This document shows positions 7,782 to 14,499 of a DNA stretch of 16,890 nucleotides, piece by piece (the stretch's first letter is position 1; each line of letters starts with the position of its first letter). The translations under genes and the position numbers were made by a program. The notes below the pieces were generated by a model. That model saw only the letters and a list, made by a program, of their open reading frames with translations. It was not told the origin of the DNA and made no database searches. Location of the stretch: positions 1 to 16,890 of the forward strand of contig VSMY01000055.1 in assembly GCA_009773995.1 (NCBI GenBank), read 5' to 3'. Origin of the DNA: Oscillibacter sp. GTDB lineage: Bacteria; Bacillota; Clostridia; Oscillospirales; Oscillospiraceae.

Positions 7782-8652
7782 ATCGTCCTCCCTTTCCCGC
7801 CGGGCCTCCCCACAGCGCCGCATAGCCCGTGCCCAGCGCCGTGGGAGCCAGGGCCGCCGTCAGCCCCGGATACCGGATTCCGTTGATTTCCGTCCAATCC
7901 GTTCGGATGACCAGAAGCAGCCCCCTTTTCGTTCCCACCGCATGGTATGGCGTCAGCCTGGGCCGCAGAGACGGGGCGGCGGAACGCAGAGGCTCCAGCA
8001 GTTCCTCCGGGGCCTCCAGTCCCCGCCGGCGAAAAATTTGGACCGCCTCCGGAGGCAGGGCCCGGTCCAAAGCGCCCGGAGCCGTCACCAGCACCGCCCG
8101 CCCGTCCGGGGACCGGAGGCCGCTGCCCGTATCCCACAGGGCCGTCAGCTTTGCCGTCCGTCCGGCAATGGAGACCCGGACCGGCAGCAGCTCTCCCCTT
8201 ATCCCGTGGCCTGCCGCCGCCCGGAAGGCCACGGAGAGGACGGCGTAAGCCGCCGTCCCGGCGACGGCCAGGGCCTTGGCGTCCACGTTGGTGTAAAATA
8301 CGCCGTTCACCGCCGGAATCCCGCCCCCCGCCAGGAGCCCTAAGCCCAGCACACAGCCCGCCATGGCGCAGGAGACGGCGAAGAACAGCAGCAGGAGCCG
8401 CAGCAGCTTCTCCTCCCCGCCGTAGGCGATGAGGCCCAGCAGCACCCCCGCCGCCAGCTTCACCGGCGTCTGGGCCAAAAATCCCAGCCCCGGCAGAAAC
8501 ACCGCCGCCGCATAAGCTCCTCCGGCCAGAGCCGCCAGGACATAGCGTCCCCGCCGCAGGGACAGACCCGCCAGCCGCGCGGCGCAGAGAAGGAGCAGAT
8601 AGTCCATCAGAGCGTTCAGCACAAACACGCTGTCGATGTAAATGACCGTCAT
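7552..8652 (-). CDS. spoIIGA: SpoIIGA, sigma-E processing peptidase
   Basis: SpoIIGA is a membrane aspartic protease of the septum that cleaves pro-sigma-E. The N-terminal half (about residues 1-145) has several hydrophobic segments starting MTVIYIDSVFVLNALMDYL. The protease half carries the catalytic motif ALWDTGSG with D174. The start at 8652 follows a GGGGGGAG site. Family-like sequence ends near residue 281 (ALAPTALGTGYAALWGG, around 7804), about where the family normally ends. No stop follows there, so the frame runs on 85 codons inside sigE in another reading frame, making 366 residues. The tail is probably non-homologous, caused by a lost stop codon or a small frameshift, and may not be functional. 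Confidence 0.9.
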   Translation of the reverse strand: MTVIYIDSVFVLNALMDYLLLLCAARLAGLSLRRGRYVLAALAGGAYAAAVFLPGLGFLAQTPVKLAAGVLLGLIAYGGEEKLLRLLLLFFAVSCAMAGCVLGLGLLAGGGIPAVNGVFYTNVDAKALAVAGTAAYAVLSVAFRAAAGHGIRGELLPVRVSIAGRTAKLTALWDTGSGLRSPDGRAVLVTAPGALDRALPPEAVQIFRRRGLEAPEELLEPLRSAAPSLRPRLTPYHAVGTKRGLLLVIRTDWTEINGIRYPGLTAALAPTALGTGYAALWGGPAGKGGRYGTVSKMQTAGKPAVGVAAGAAADPVAGPAGGPAEIPGAGGDALHRGQRYPASAADSGAGSGTAGQHGRGGPAGAD

Positions 8653-8677
8653 GCGGCTCCCCCCTTTTTCAAGGGAT

Positions 8678-8683
8678 ATTATA
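8678..8683 (-). promoter_or_regulatory. -10 element of the spoIIGA-sigE operon
   Basis: A perfect TATAAT on the minus strand lies about 25 nt before the spoIIGA start. No -35 is seen at 17 nt. A TTGCGA lies 23 nt upstream (8712-8707). In Bacillus subtilis the Spo0A-activated spoIIG promoter also has an overlong spacer, so Spo0A control is plausible, but I see no clean Spo0A box. Confidence 0.45.
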
Positions 8684-8801
8684 GGACAGGTAAACCGGGA
8701 AAGCGGTCGCAATCTGTGGGGAAATTTCGGACGAAAAAGGAGGGGATTCCATAGAGCCGGAACCCCCGCCGGATATTTTAGAAGACGGCGAAAAGTTTCT
8801 C

Positions 8802-8830
8802 TTGAATTTTCGGGAAAGAGCTAGTATACT
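8802..8830 (+). promoter_or_regulatory. Promoter of tRNA-Leu
   Basis: TTGAAT (8802-8807) and TATACT (8825-8830) are 17 nt apart, placing the start a few bases before the tRNA 5' end. Confidence 0.75.
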
Positions 8831-8841
8831 AAAGCGTAGTC

Positions 8842-8928
8842 GCCGGTGTGATGGAATTGGTAGACGTAGCGGATTCAAAATCCGCCGGGGGCGACTCCGT
8901 GTGGGTTCGAGTCCCACCACCGGCACCA
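8842..8928 (+). tRNA. tRNA-Leu (anticodon CAA), CCA encoded
   Basis: The acceptor stem pairs GCCGGTG (8842-8848) with CACCGGC (8918-8924), followed by A8925 and an encoded CCA (8926-8928). The anticodon arm is GCGGA-TTCAAAA-TCCGC with anticodon CAA at 8876-8878, reading UUG. The long variable arm and the T arm GTGGG-TTCGAGT-CCCAC are as expected for a class II leucine tRNA. It has its own promoter and terminator, and the ICE begins shortly downstream. The gene is complete. Confidence 0.97.
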
Positions 8929-8955
8929 ACTTGCATTGACAAAAAAGATGCAGGC

Positions 8956-8985
8956 AAAAATCCCGCACTTCGGTGCGGGATTTTT
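8956..8985. terminator. Terminator downstream of tRNA-Leu
   Basis: AAAAATCCCGCAC pairs perfectly with GTGCGGGATTTTT around a TTCG tetraloop. The A and T tracts make it usable in both directions. Confidence 0.95.
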
Positions 8986-9078
8986 GCTACTAAAGACAGA
9001 AAACGGCGAAAGTTCAGAACAATATGATGTCATTTACAAAATAAGGAAGCGTAAAATAAAAATAACGAGCCGGAGATG

Positions 9079-9095
9079 CAAATCCGCCGGATTTG
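9079..9095. repeat. 17-bp palindrome sharing 11 bp with the tRNA-Leu anticodon arm
   Basis: CAAATCCG-C-CGGATTTG is a perfect palindrome with 8-bp arms. Its AAATCCGCCGG (9080-9090) also occurs in tRNA-Leu at 8878-8888. It could be an integrase or repressor site; the role is not shown. Confidence 0.5.
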
Positions 9096-9144
9096 GGAGT
9101 TTTTAGGAATACGCATGACTCGAACTCTCCAGCATTCAAAACAA

Positions 9145-9202
9145 CGAAAAGGCTGTCCACAGCCTGTCAATTTTAAGGCAGACCAGTGGACAGCTTTTTT
9201 CG
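9145..9202. terminator. Long nested hairpin, probable bidirectional terminator
   Basis: The outer arms CGAAAAGGCTGTCCAC (9145-9160) and GTGGACAGCTTTTTTCG (9186-9202) pair with one small irregularity. Inside is a second small stem (GCCT with AGGC). The right arm carries six T, so it could terminate plus-strand transcripts; the A-rich left arm would serve the minus strand less well. Confidence 0.6.
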
Positions 9203-9330
9203 TTCCCCTTATCTGTTCACTTTGGTGATTATGTTTGCTTTGTCTCTCAATCATTGTTGGTAATGGTGAATAGCTTTCTCTATGCTTTCCAGCTATACTT
9301 GCTTCACAATCATGCAAAGGGGGAAAACCG

Positions 9331-9762
9331 ATGCCAGCCACAAAAAATCTCTGCGCGCAAATCAGCTTGGAACTGCATCAAAAAATCTCGGAGGCCAGAG
9401 AGGAATCTGGCCTGACCACCGCACAGTACATCACCAATCTGTTACTCGAATACTACGAAATGAAGGAAAACGGAGGTAAAACGACTATGGCAACCAACAG
9501 CAGAACGATGGCCTTCCAGATCCCGGAAGAATTATTTATGAGGATCAAAACCCATCTGGAGCGGGAGACCGCCCGCACGGGCCGGAAGCTGACCCAGCGG
9601 GAGTTCGTGCTGGGGCTGATCGAGGAGGCCCTGGAGGCGGCGGAGCGGCAGGCGGACAGCCCGGAGCCGGAGGAGGCCGGTGCCGGCCCCTGTGAGGCCC
9701 AGCCGGAGGGCAGCGGCACCCAGCCCCAGGAGGAGGACGACCCCGCCGCGTTGAGCGCGTAG
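9331..9762 (+). CDS. Probable DNA-binding protein with two ribbon-helix-helix-like modules
   Basis: I recognise this 143-residue protein as ICE-associated but cannot name it. Residues 1-45 (LCAQISLELHQKISEARE, then GLTTAQYITNLLLEYYE) and residues 58-100 (TMAFQIPEELFMRIKTHLE, then LTQREFVLGLIEEALE) each have the strand-helix-helix pattern of small ribbon-helix-helix regulators. The last 40 residues are acidic and proline-rich, probably disordered. An AAAGGGGG site precedes the ATG at 9331. A second site (GGAGG, 9472-9476) and in-frame ATG at 9487 could start the second module alone, so two proteins may be made. It is the first gene of the ICE and may act in plasmid-like control or relaxosome assembly. 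Confidence 0.6.
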   Translation: MPATKNLCAQISLELHQKISEAREESGLTTAQYITNLLLEYYEMKENGGKTTMATNSRTMAFQIPEELFMRIKTHLERETARTGRKLTQREFVLGLIEEALEAAERQADSPEPEEAGAGPCEAQPEGSGTQPQEEDDPAALSA

Positions 9763-9799
9763 TGGGCCGTGTGAGGCCGCGACAACCAAACAGCAGATG

Positions 9800-9844
9800 A
9801 GAAGCCCCCAGAGCATCCTGAATCGGGATGCTCTGGGGGCTTCT
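9800..9844 (+). terminator. Strong hairpin between the RHH-like and primase-like genes
   Basis: A perfect 19-bp stem (9800-9818 with 9826-9844) around a 7-nt loop, with the stem's final T running into TTTCG. It probably ends the short first transcript or attenuates expression of the ICE operon downstream. Confidence 0.8.
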
Positions 9845-9867
9845 TTTCGTTTCGCCGAAAGAAGGAG

Positions 9868-10842
9868 GTGACTACTACGAGACGAACCCCAAACCCAGAG
9901 GATTTCTGGAAATTCACGGACGAGGAGATGGAGACCGCCAAGGGGACAGACCTGCCGGACCTGCTGGAACACCTGGGCTACACCGTCCGCCGCCTGGGCA
10001 GCCGGTACCACACCACCAGGGAGATGGACAGCATCCGCATCAAGGACCGCCGCACATGGAAGCGTTACTCCAACGGCACGGGCGGGGACGCCATCACGTT
10101 TTTGCAGGAGTTCTGCGGGAAGGGATTCCGGGATGCCGTGACCTACCTGCTGGAGTTCAACGGACACCGCGCCAGGGACTCCCCCGCCCCTCGCCCTCGA
10201 CCAGCCCCGCAGGAGGAAAAGCCGGCCTTTGCCCTGCCCATCCCCAACCACGACCAGCGGCGGGTGTTCGCCTATCTTCAAAAGAGAGGCATCGCCCCCC
10301 AGGTGATCCGGGGCTTCATCGAGTCCGGCCTGCTGTACGAGGACAGCCTGCACCACAACTGCGTGTTCGTGGGCCGGGACGGCAACGGAAAGCCGGTATT
10401 CGCCAGCAAGCGCGGCACCTATGACCTGGGCGGCTCCAGCTTCAAGCGGGACGCCCCCGGCAGCGACAAAAGCGTAGCCTTCCGGCTCCCCTGCGACCCG
10501 GCTCTGGATTGGGTGGCGGTATTCGAAGCTCCCATCGACCTGATGAGCTTCTGTACCCTGCACCGGCAGGTGCGGAGCAACGCCGTGGCCCTGTGCGGAC
10601 TTTACCAAGGCCCCCTGGACACCTACCTGCAAGAGAATCCCCATCTGAAGCGGATCGTTCTGTGTCTGGACGCGGACGGGCCGGGCCAGGAGGCCACGGA
10701 GAAGTTCCGGGCAGAGTACGGGCAGAAGGGCTATGACGTGTCCACCCGGACACCCGCCCAGGGGAAGGACTGGAACGAGTACCTGCAGCAGCGCGGCCGG
10801 ACCAGGGAAAGGGGGGATCAGCGGCAGGCCGCTGCCAGATAA
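9868..10842 (+). CDS. DUF3991/Toprim primase-like protein of the ICE
   Basis: This roughly 320-residue protein resembles the DUF3991-plus-Toprim proteins of clostridial ICEs, thought to act in element DNA replication or as primase-like enzymes. The N-terminal part (LPDLLEHLGYTVRRLG to GGDAITFLQEFCGKGF) resembles a CHC2-like primase entry domain without its cysteines. The Toprim domain shows E220 in AVFEAPIDL and D268/D270 in LDADGPGQEA, the usual metal-binding acids (numbered from the GTG). The start is odd. A perfect AAGGAGGTGA (9862-9871) overlaps the GTG at 9868, and at the correct spacing is an ACG at 9877, not ATG. The next ATG is at 9928. So the true start may be ACG, or translation may be impaired. 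Confidence 0.75.
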   Translation: MTTTRRTPNPEDFWKFTDEEMETAKGTDLPDLLEHLGYTVRRLGSRYHTTREMDSIRIKDRRTWKRYSNGTGGDAITFLQEFCGKGFRDAVTYLLEFNGHRARDSPAPRPRPAPQEEKPAFALPIPNHDQRRVFAYLQKRGIAPQVIRGFIESGLLYEDSLHHNCVFVGRDGNGKPVFASKRGTYDLGGSSFKRDAPGSDKSVAFRLPCDPALDWVAVFEAPIDLMSFCTLHRQVRSNAVALCGLYQGPLDTYLQENPHLKRIVLCLDADGPGQEATEKFRAEYGQKGYDVSTRTPAQGKDWNEYLQQRGRTRERGDQRQAAAR

Positions 10843-10887
10843 TTCATCATCCAGGCTGAAAAATACGAAAAAACGGAGGAAAATACC

Positions 10888-11850
10888 ATGAAACGCATTT
10901 TCACCATCCTGTGCGCCCTGGCCCTTGTCATGGCTGGGAGCGCCACCGCCCTGGCCGCAGATGACACGGGCCAGAGCGCCAGCTACTACCCCATTTCCGT
11001 GGAGGAGTACACCTACGGCGACTTTGACGAGCTGCGGATCAACAAGACCTATCAGCTCTCCCTGTCGGACGATCCCAGCCTTATCCCCACCGAGGACTTC
11101 ACTCGGAACGGACGGCGCTACTATCTGCTGGACATGACCCGGAAAGACGAGGTGGGCGTGGACATCCAGACCCATACCGAGGCGGTCACCAAGCCCAGCG
11201 ATACCAATAACCTGGAGACCATCCTCCAGCGGCTGGACGCGGAGATGGAGGTGACCACAGAGGACGGCTATGTGGGCATCCTGCGGCTGGACCACACCAG
11301 CGTCCAGGTGACCACAGACGGCTACGCCACCAAGACCAGCACCCTCACCGCCAGCCGCAGCTATCCCAACCTGTCCGAAGCGGATACCTCCCTCATCCCC
11401 AAGAGCATCGAGGACAAGGGCAAGACCCTGACCCTGGGGGATGTGAAATGGAGCGAGTCCATGGATGTGGACGGTGAGGGCAACCCCGTCACCCGGTACA
11501 CCGCCACCGCCAGCTACACCGGGACCACTTCCAGCCGGTACGCCACCGGCTACACCGTCAGCGCCAGCTATACCGGCGAGGTGTCCAAGGCCAACTGTGC
11601 CGTGGTGACCTACACCGCCATCTTCGGGAGCGAGAAAGCCCCGGAGGAATCCAAAGCTCCTGACGGCGATGAACAGCACGACTCTGACCCCGGCCAGACG
11701 GAGGACCCCAACACTGCGGAGGACTCGGACGCCGTGAAGGAGCCTGCGAACCTGTCCGGCCTGAAACGCCCTGTGATGATCGGGGTGGTGGTGCTGGCTC
11801 TGGGCACTGGCGGCGTGTTCGCATTTAAAAAGTTCAAAGAGAGGAGATGA
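10888..11850 (+). CDS. Secreted, C-terminally membrane-anchored ICE protein
   Basis: I do not recognise a named family. The 320-residue protein has a signal peptide (MKRIFTILCALALVMAGSAT, cleavage near ALAA at 21-24), an extracellular region of about 235 residues rich in T, S and Y, an acidic linker (about 245-290), and a C-terminal membrane helix (296-313) followed by KKFKERR. This is the layout of a surface protein, but I see no LPXTG-type motif before the helix. Two short related strands (TATASYTGT and TVSASYTGE) suggest a repeated beta fold. A GGAGG site precedes the ATG. The sortase gene follows after 4 nt, so the two are probably made together and may act in donor-recipient contact or cell-wall passage. 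Confidence 0.7.
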   Translation: MKRIFTILCALALVMAGSATALAADDTGQSASYYPISVEEYTYGDFDELRINKTYQLSLSDDPSLIPTEDFTRNGRRYYLLDMTRKDEVGVDIQTHTEAVTKPSDTNNLETILQRLDAEMEVTTEDGYVGILRLDHTSVQVTTDGYATKTSTLTASRSYPNLSEADTSLIPKSIEDKGKTLTLGDVKWSESMDVDGEGNPVTRYTATASYTGTTSSRYATGYTVSASYTGEVSKANCAVVTYTAIFGSEKAPEESKAPDGDEQHDSDPGQTEDPNTAEDSDAVKEPANLSGLKRPVMIGVVVLALGTGGVFAFKKFKERR

Positions 11851-11854
11851 TCGA

Positions 11855-12703
11855 TTGAAGATCCGCAGTTTTCTGCTGGCCATGATGCTGTGCGCCCTCT
11901 GCGTCACCCAGGCCAGCGCTTTGGAGTACACCTTTGACGCCCCGGAGGACTACCTCTTCGGCCAGCCCACCAGCGATGACACCATCTACGAGTGGGAGAA
12001 CCCCAATGTGGACCGAAGCAAGAACACCGCCCTGATCGCCCCCGGCTTCGGGACTCCCACCAGTTACCTCCCCGGCAGCGGCGAGTACCTTACCCCCAAC
12101 CTCGTCCCCGGCGCACTATCCGGCGGCTTGGTCAATCAGGTGGGCAGTGCTGGAGCCAACGCCACTGGCGGCGCGGCGGGCAGTTCCGTCATCCCCGGCC
12201 AGTACCCCTCGGTGAGCGGCAATGTCACCATGACCCAGATTCCCGGCGGCAGCCCCACCGATATCGCCCAAGGCAATACCACGGGCGGCTACACCGAGGT
12301 GACAGACGATCTCTACTACAGCAACGGCAGCCTGGGAACCCTGAAGATCCCCGCCATCAACCTGACCGTCAAGGTCTACCAGGGTACGGACAGCACCGCG
12401 CTGAAGAAGGGCGCGGGCCACTTCACCAACACCAGCATCTGGGATGGAAATGCCTGCTTCGCCGGACATAACCGAGGGGTGAACAATCACTTCGGGAAAA
12501 TCCATACCCTGGAGGCGGGCGACACCATCACCCTGACCACCATGCTGGGGACCCGAACCTATGCTGTGACCAGCGTGGAGAAGGTCAGTGTCAACGATTC
12601 CAGCGGCACCGCCCCCACCACGGATAACCGGGTGACACTCTATACCTGCGTGATGAACCAGCCGGACTACCGCTGGTGCGTGACCGCTATTCAGCAGGGA
12701 TAA
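11855..12703 (+). CDS. Sortase, probably acting on the ICE surface apparatus
   Basis: This 282-residue exported transpeptidase has a signal sequence or anchor (residues 1-22), a long low-complexity G/T/S/P-rich linker (about 60-150) and a C-terminal sortase beta-barrel. The catalytic residues are visible: H205 in AGHNRG, C265 in TLYTC and R273 in PDYRWCV. The fold start IPAINLTVKVYQGTD is typical. The start is the TTG at 11855, with GAGGAG 8 nt before it; it lies just after the stop of the preceding surface-protein gene. The long linker is unusual for a sortase. The substrate motif is unknown, since no LPXTG-type signal is seen in the neighbouring proteins. The subclass is not assigned. Confidence 0.85.
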   Translation: MKIRSFLLAMMLCALCVTQASALEYTFDAPEDYLFGQPTSDDTIYEWENPNVDRSKNTALIAPGFGTPTSYLPGSGEYLTPNLVPGALSGGLVNQVGSAGANATGGAAGSSVIPGQYPSVSGNVTMTQIPGGSPTDIAQGNTTGGYTEVTDDLYYSNGSLGTLKIPAINLTVKVYQGTDSTALKKGAGHFTNTSIWDGNACFAGHNRGVNNHFGKIHTLEAGDTITLTTMLGTRTYAVTSVEKVSVNDSSGTAPTTDNRVTLYTCVMNQPDYRWCVTAIQQG

Positions 12704-12796
12704 AACTGTCTGCCGATTGTGTTCGACTTTCCCCATCTTCTGTGGTATGGTTCGGTTTGCAAAGCCCCACCATATTACGAAATGGAGGAATCGAGC

Positions 12797-13285
12797 ATGA
12801 AAAGCAGAAAAATCGTGTCCCTGCTCTTGACCGGAGCCATGACAGCGGCCCTGCTGGCCGTCCCCGCCCAGGCGGCAGAGGCTCCCCAGCCCTACACCAT
12901 CCAGGCCACCCACTGGAGCCGGGAGGACTTCTCCCAAGAGGCCAGCCCGGAGGTGTTCACCGGCGTGTACAGCCGGGAATTGTTGACCCCAGATGAGGTG
13001 CGGGGGCTGGACAACCGCTATGCCATCCTGTTCATCCGAGGGGCGCAGCCAGTCATGGACCTCAAGTATGAGCTGACCCAGCACCCGGCCATCCGCCACA
13101 CCTTAGACGGCGGCGGACCGCCCTACATCCATCATCAGGAGAAGCCTGAAGTGAAATTCCCCGGCGAACCGCTGTTTGCCGAACTGCCGGACAATCTGTC
13201 CGATGAAGAAAAGGAGATTGAAGCCTATGAAGAACCTGAAACTGAAGAACCCCAAGAACACCCTGGAGAGCCAGAGGAAGATTGA
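12797..13285 (+). CDS. Signal peptide joined to a TraG/VirD4-type C-terminal tail
   Basis: This 162-residue protein starts at ATG 12797 behind GGAGG. Residues 1-26 form a clear signal peptide (hydrophobic LLLTGAMTAALLAVPAQA). From about residue 58 the sequence (SRELLTPDEVRGLDNRYAIL, then FIRGAQPVMDLKYELTQHP and DGGGPPY) strongly resembles the C-terminal end of ICE coupling proteins of the TraG/VirD4 family, which are normally cytoplasmic ATPases of about 600 residues. The Walker motifs are absent. The tail is acidic. Its place just before the Maff2-like and TrbL genes is exactly where traG normally stands. I infer that a deletion or recombination removed most of traG and joined its end to a secretion signal; whether the product works is unknown. 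Confidence 0.65.
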   Translation: MKSRKIVSLLLTGAMTAALLAVPAQAAEAPQPYTIQATHWSREDFSQEASPEVFTGVYSRELLTPDEVRGLDNRYAILFIRGAQPVMDLKYELTQHPAIRHTLDGGGPPYIHHQEKPEVKFPGEPLFAELPDNLSDEEKEIEAYEEPETEEPQEHPGEPEED

Positions 13286-13583
13286 GCGCCGCGCCAAGCG
13301 GGCCTACGCCGTGTTCGCCTGTCTGGTGCTGTCCATGGCCGTCATGATCGTCCCCGCCTTCGCCGCGGACGATCCCCTGCAGATCGTGGAAAACCTGAGC
13401 GATTTCATCTTTTCCCTGATCCGCGCCATCGGCCTGATCCTGCTGGGCTTCGGCATCCTCCAGTTGGGCCTGTCCCTCAAGAGCCACGACCCTTCCCAGC
13501 GGGCCAACGGTATGCTGACCATCGCAGGCGGCATCGTGATCACCTTCACCCGTGAGATCCTCAACCTCATCACCGGGGGCTGA
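13227..13583 (+). CDS. Maff2-family small membrane protein (VirB2-like position)
   Basis: This 118-residue protein starts at ATG 13227 (AAGGAG 10 nt upstream) and overlaps the preceding gene by 59 bp, suggesting translational coupling. A basic N-terminus is followed by a signal-like helix ending in FAADDP (about 30-47), then two membrane segments (SDFIFSLIRAIGLILLGFG and LTIAGGIVITFTREI). It matches the Maff2 family of small mobile-element proteins found between traG and trbL in clostridial ICEs. Size and topology resemble a pilin-like or VirB2-like subunit, but that role is inference. An upstream ATG at 13176 gives an implausible N-terminus. Confidence 0.8.
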   Translation: MKNLKLKNPKNTLESQRKIERRAKRAYAVFACLVLSMAVMIVPAFAADDPLQIVENLSDFIFSLIRAIGLILLGFGILQLGLSLKSHDPSQRANGMLTIAGGIVITFTREILNLITGG

Positions 13584-13651
13584 TGGACAGGACGGCAGCG
13601 GGAGGGCGCGTCTGCGTCCTCCCCACTCGTTTCCCGTGGGAGGTGATTTGA

Positions 13652-14497
13652 TTGGGAAGCGGAAATTGGATCGTAGACAACCTGAATTCCGCCCTGGGGA
13701 CCTGGAACGACAAGCTGGCGGAGATCTGGACGCTGGTCAGCACCACCCCGGAAAACTTCAAGGGCGGCGCGGTCTGGACGGTGATCACCGGCATCAACGG
13801 CGCGCTCCAGGCCATCGGCTGCGCTCTGCTGGTGTTGTTCTTCGTGATGGGCATCGTAAAAACGTGTTCGAGTTTTACGGAATTGAAGAAACCCGAAATG
13901 GTATTCAAATGCTTTATCCGTTTTGTGCTGGCCCAGGCGGCGGTGACCCACGGCATGGAGCTGATGTCCGCGCTGTTCCAGGTGGCCCAGGGGATGATCT
14001 CCACCATCATGACAGCCTCCGGGCTGTCGGCGCTGACCGCCACGACACTGCCGGCGGAGATGGTGACCATCATCGAGGATGTGGGCTTTCTGGAGAGCAT
14101 CCCCCTGTGGGCCATTACCCTGCTGGGGTCGTTGTTTATCTGGGTGCTGTCGCTGGTCATGATTTTAACAGTTTATAGTCGTTTTTTCAAGTTATATATG
14201 GCGACCGCCATTGCGCCCATCCCCATGGCCAGCTTCGCGGGACAGCCCTCCAGCAGTATTGGCGTAGCCTTTTTGAAAAGCTACGCCGCCATCTGTCTGG
14301 AGGGCTGTGTGATCGTTCTGGCCTGTGTAATTTTCTCAGCGTTCGCATCTTCGCCGCCTGCCATCGCGGACGATACCCTGGCAGCGGCCACCATCGTGTG
14401 GAACTATGTGGGCGAACTAATTTTCAATATGCTTGTCCTGGTGGGGGCCATCAAAATGAGCGACCGGCTGATCCGGGAACTGATGGGTCTGGGATAA
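13652..14497 (+). CDS. TrbL/VirB6-like conjugation channel protein
   Basis: This 281-residue polytopic membrane protein belongs to the TrbL/VirB6-like group of ICE type IV secretion. Hydrophobic segments lie at about 46-72, 85-105, 140-180 and 215-240, with a further one near the C-terminus. Typical sequence includes ITGINGALQAIGCALLVLFF and SRFFKLYMATAIAPIPMASF. It would form part of the inner-membrane channel. The TTG at 13652 has a GGGAGGTGA site 6 nt before it and is preferred; there is no ATG near it. It follows the Maff2-like gene by 68 nt. An opposed cassette begins 2 nt after its stop, separating it from PrgI and VirB4. Confidence 0.85.
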   Translation: MGSGNWIVDNLNSALGTWNDKLAEIWTLVSTTPENFKGGAVWTVITGINGALQAIGCALLVLFFVMGIVKTCSSFTELKKPEMVFKCFIRFVLAQAAVTHGMELMSALFQVAQGMISTIMTASGLSALTATTLPAEMVTIIEDVGFLESIPLWAITLLGSLFIWVLSLVMILTVYSRFFKLYMATAIAPIPMASFAGQPSSSIGVAFLKSYAAICLEGCVIVLACVIFSAFASSPPAIADDTLAAATIVWNYVGELIFNMLVLVGAIKMSDRLIRELMGLG

Positions 14498-14499
14498 AC

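Larger units (their letters stand above)
8986..9330. other. Gene-free junction between tRNA-Leu and the first ICE gene
   Basis: No convincing gene is seen on either strand; the 103-codon minus-strand frame here has no family resemblance and no clear ribosome site. The stretch is AT-richer than its flanks. It contains a 17-bp palindrome at 9079-9095, a long nested hairpin at 9145-9202, and a TATACT (9294-9299) that may serve as the -10 box of the first ICE gene, with no clear -35. The left attachment site of the ICE may be here; that is inference. Confidence 0.5.

Noticed and set aside
8718..8735. TTTCGGACGAAA as a Spo0A box upstream of spoIIGA
   Set aside because: It matches the recalled Spo0A box (TTCGACA) at too few positions to be called.
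9114..9123. GACTCGAAC-type stretch resembling a tRNA T-loop on the minus strand
   Set aside because: Only about 9 bp match and no acceptor or anticodon stem can be built around it, so it is not a tRNA or clear tRNA remnant.
9030..9341. 103-codon minus-strand frame next to the ICE edge
   Set aside because: No family resemblance and no convincing ribosome site; it covers the palindrome and hairpin region.
9532..11931. 799-codon minus-strand open frame across the first ICE genes
   Set aside because: It is antisense to three genes with good starts and family features, and its composition is that of a shadow frame.
12706..12718. 13-bp direct repeat CTGTCTGCCGATT, also at 15773-15785
   Set aside because: A match of this length is expected about once or twice by chance in a window of this size, and the flanks do not match.
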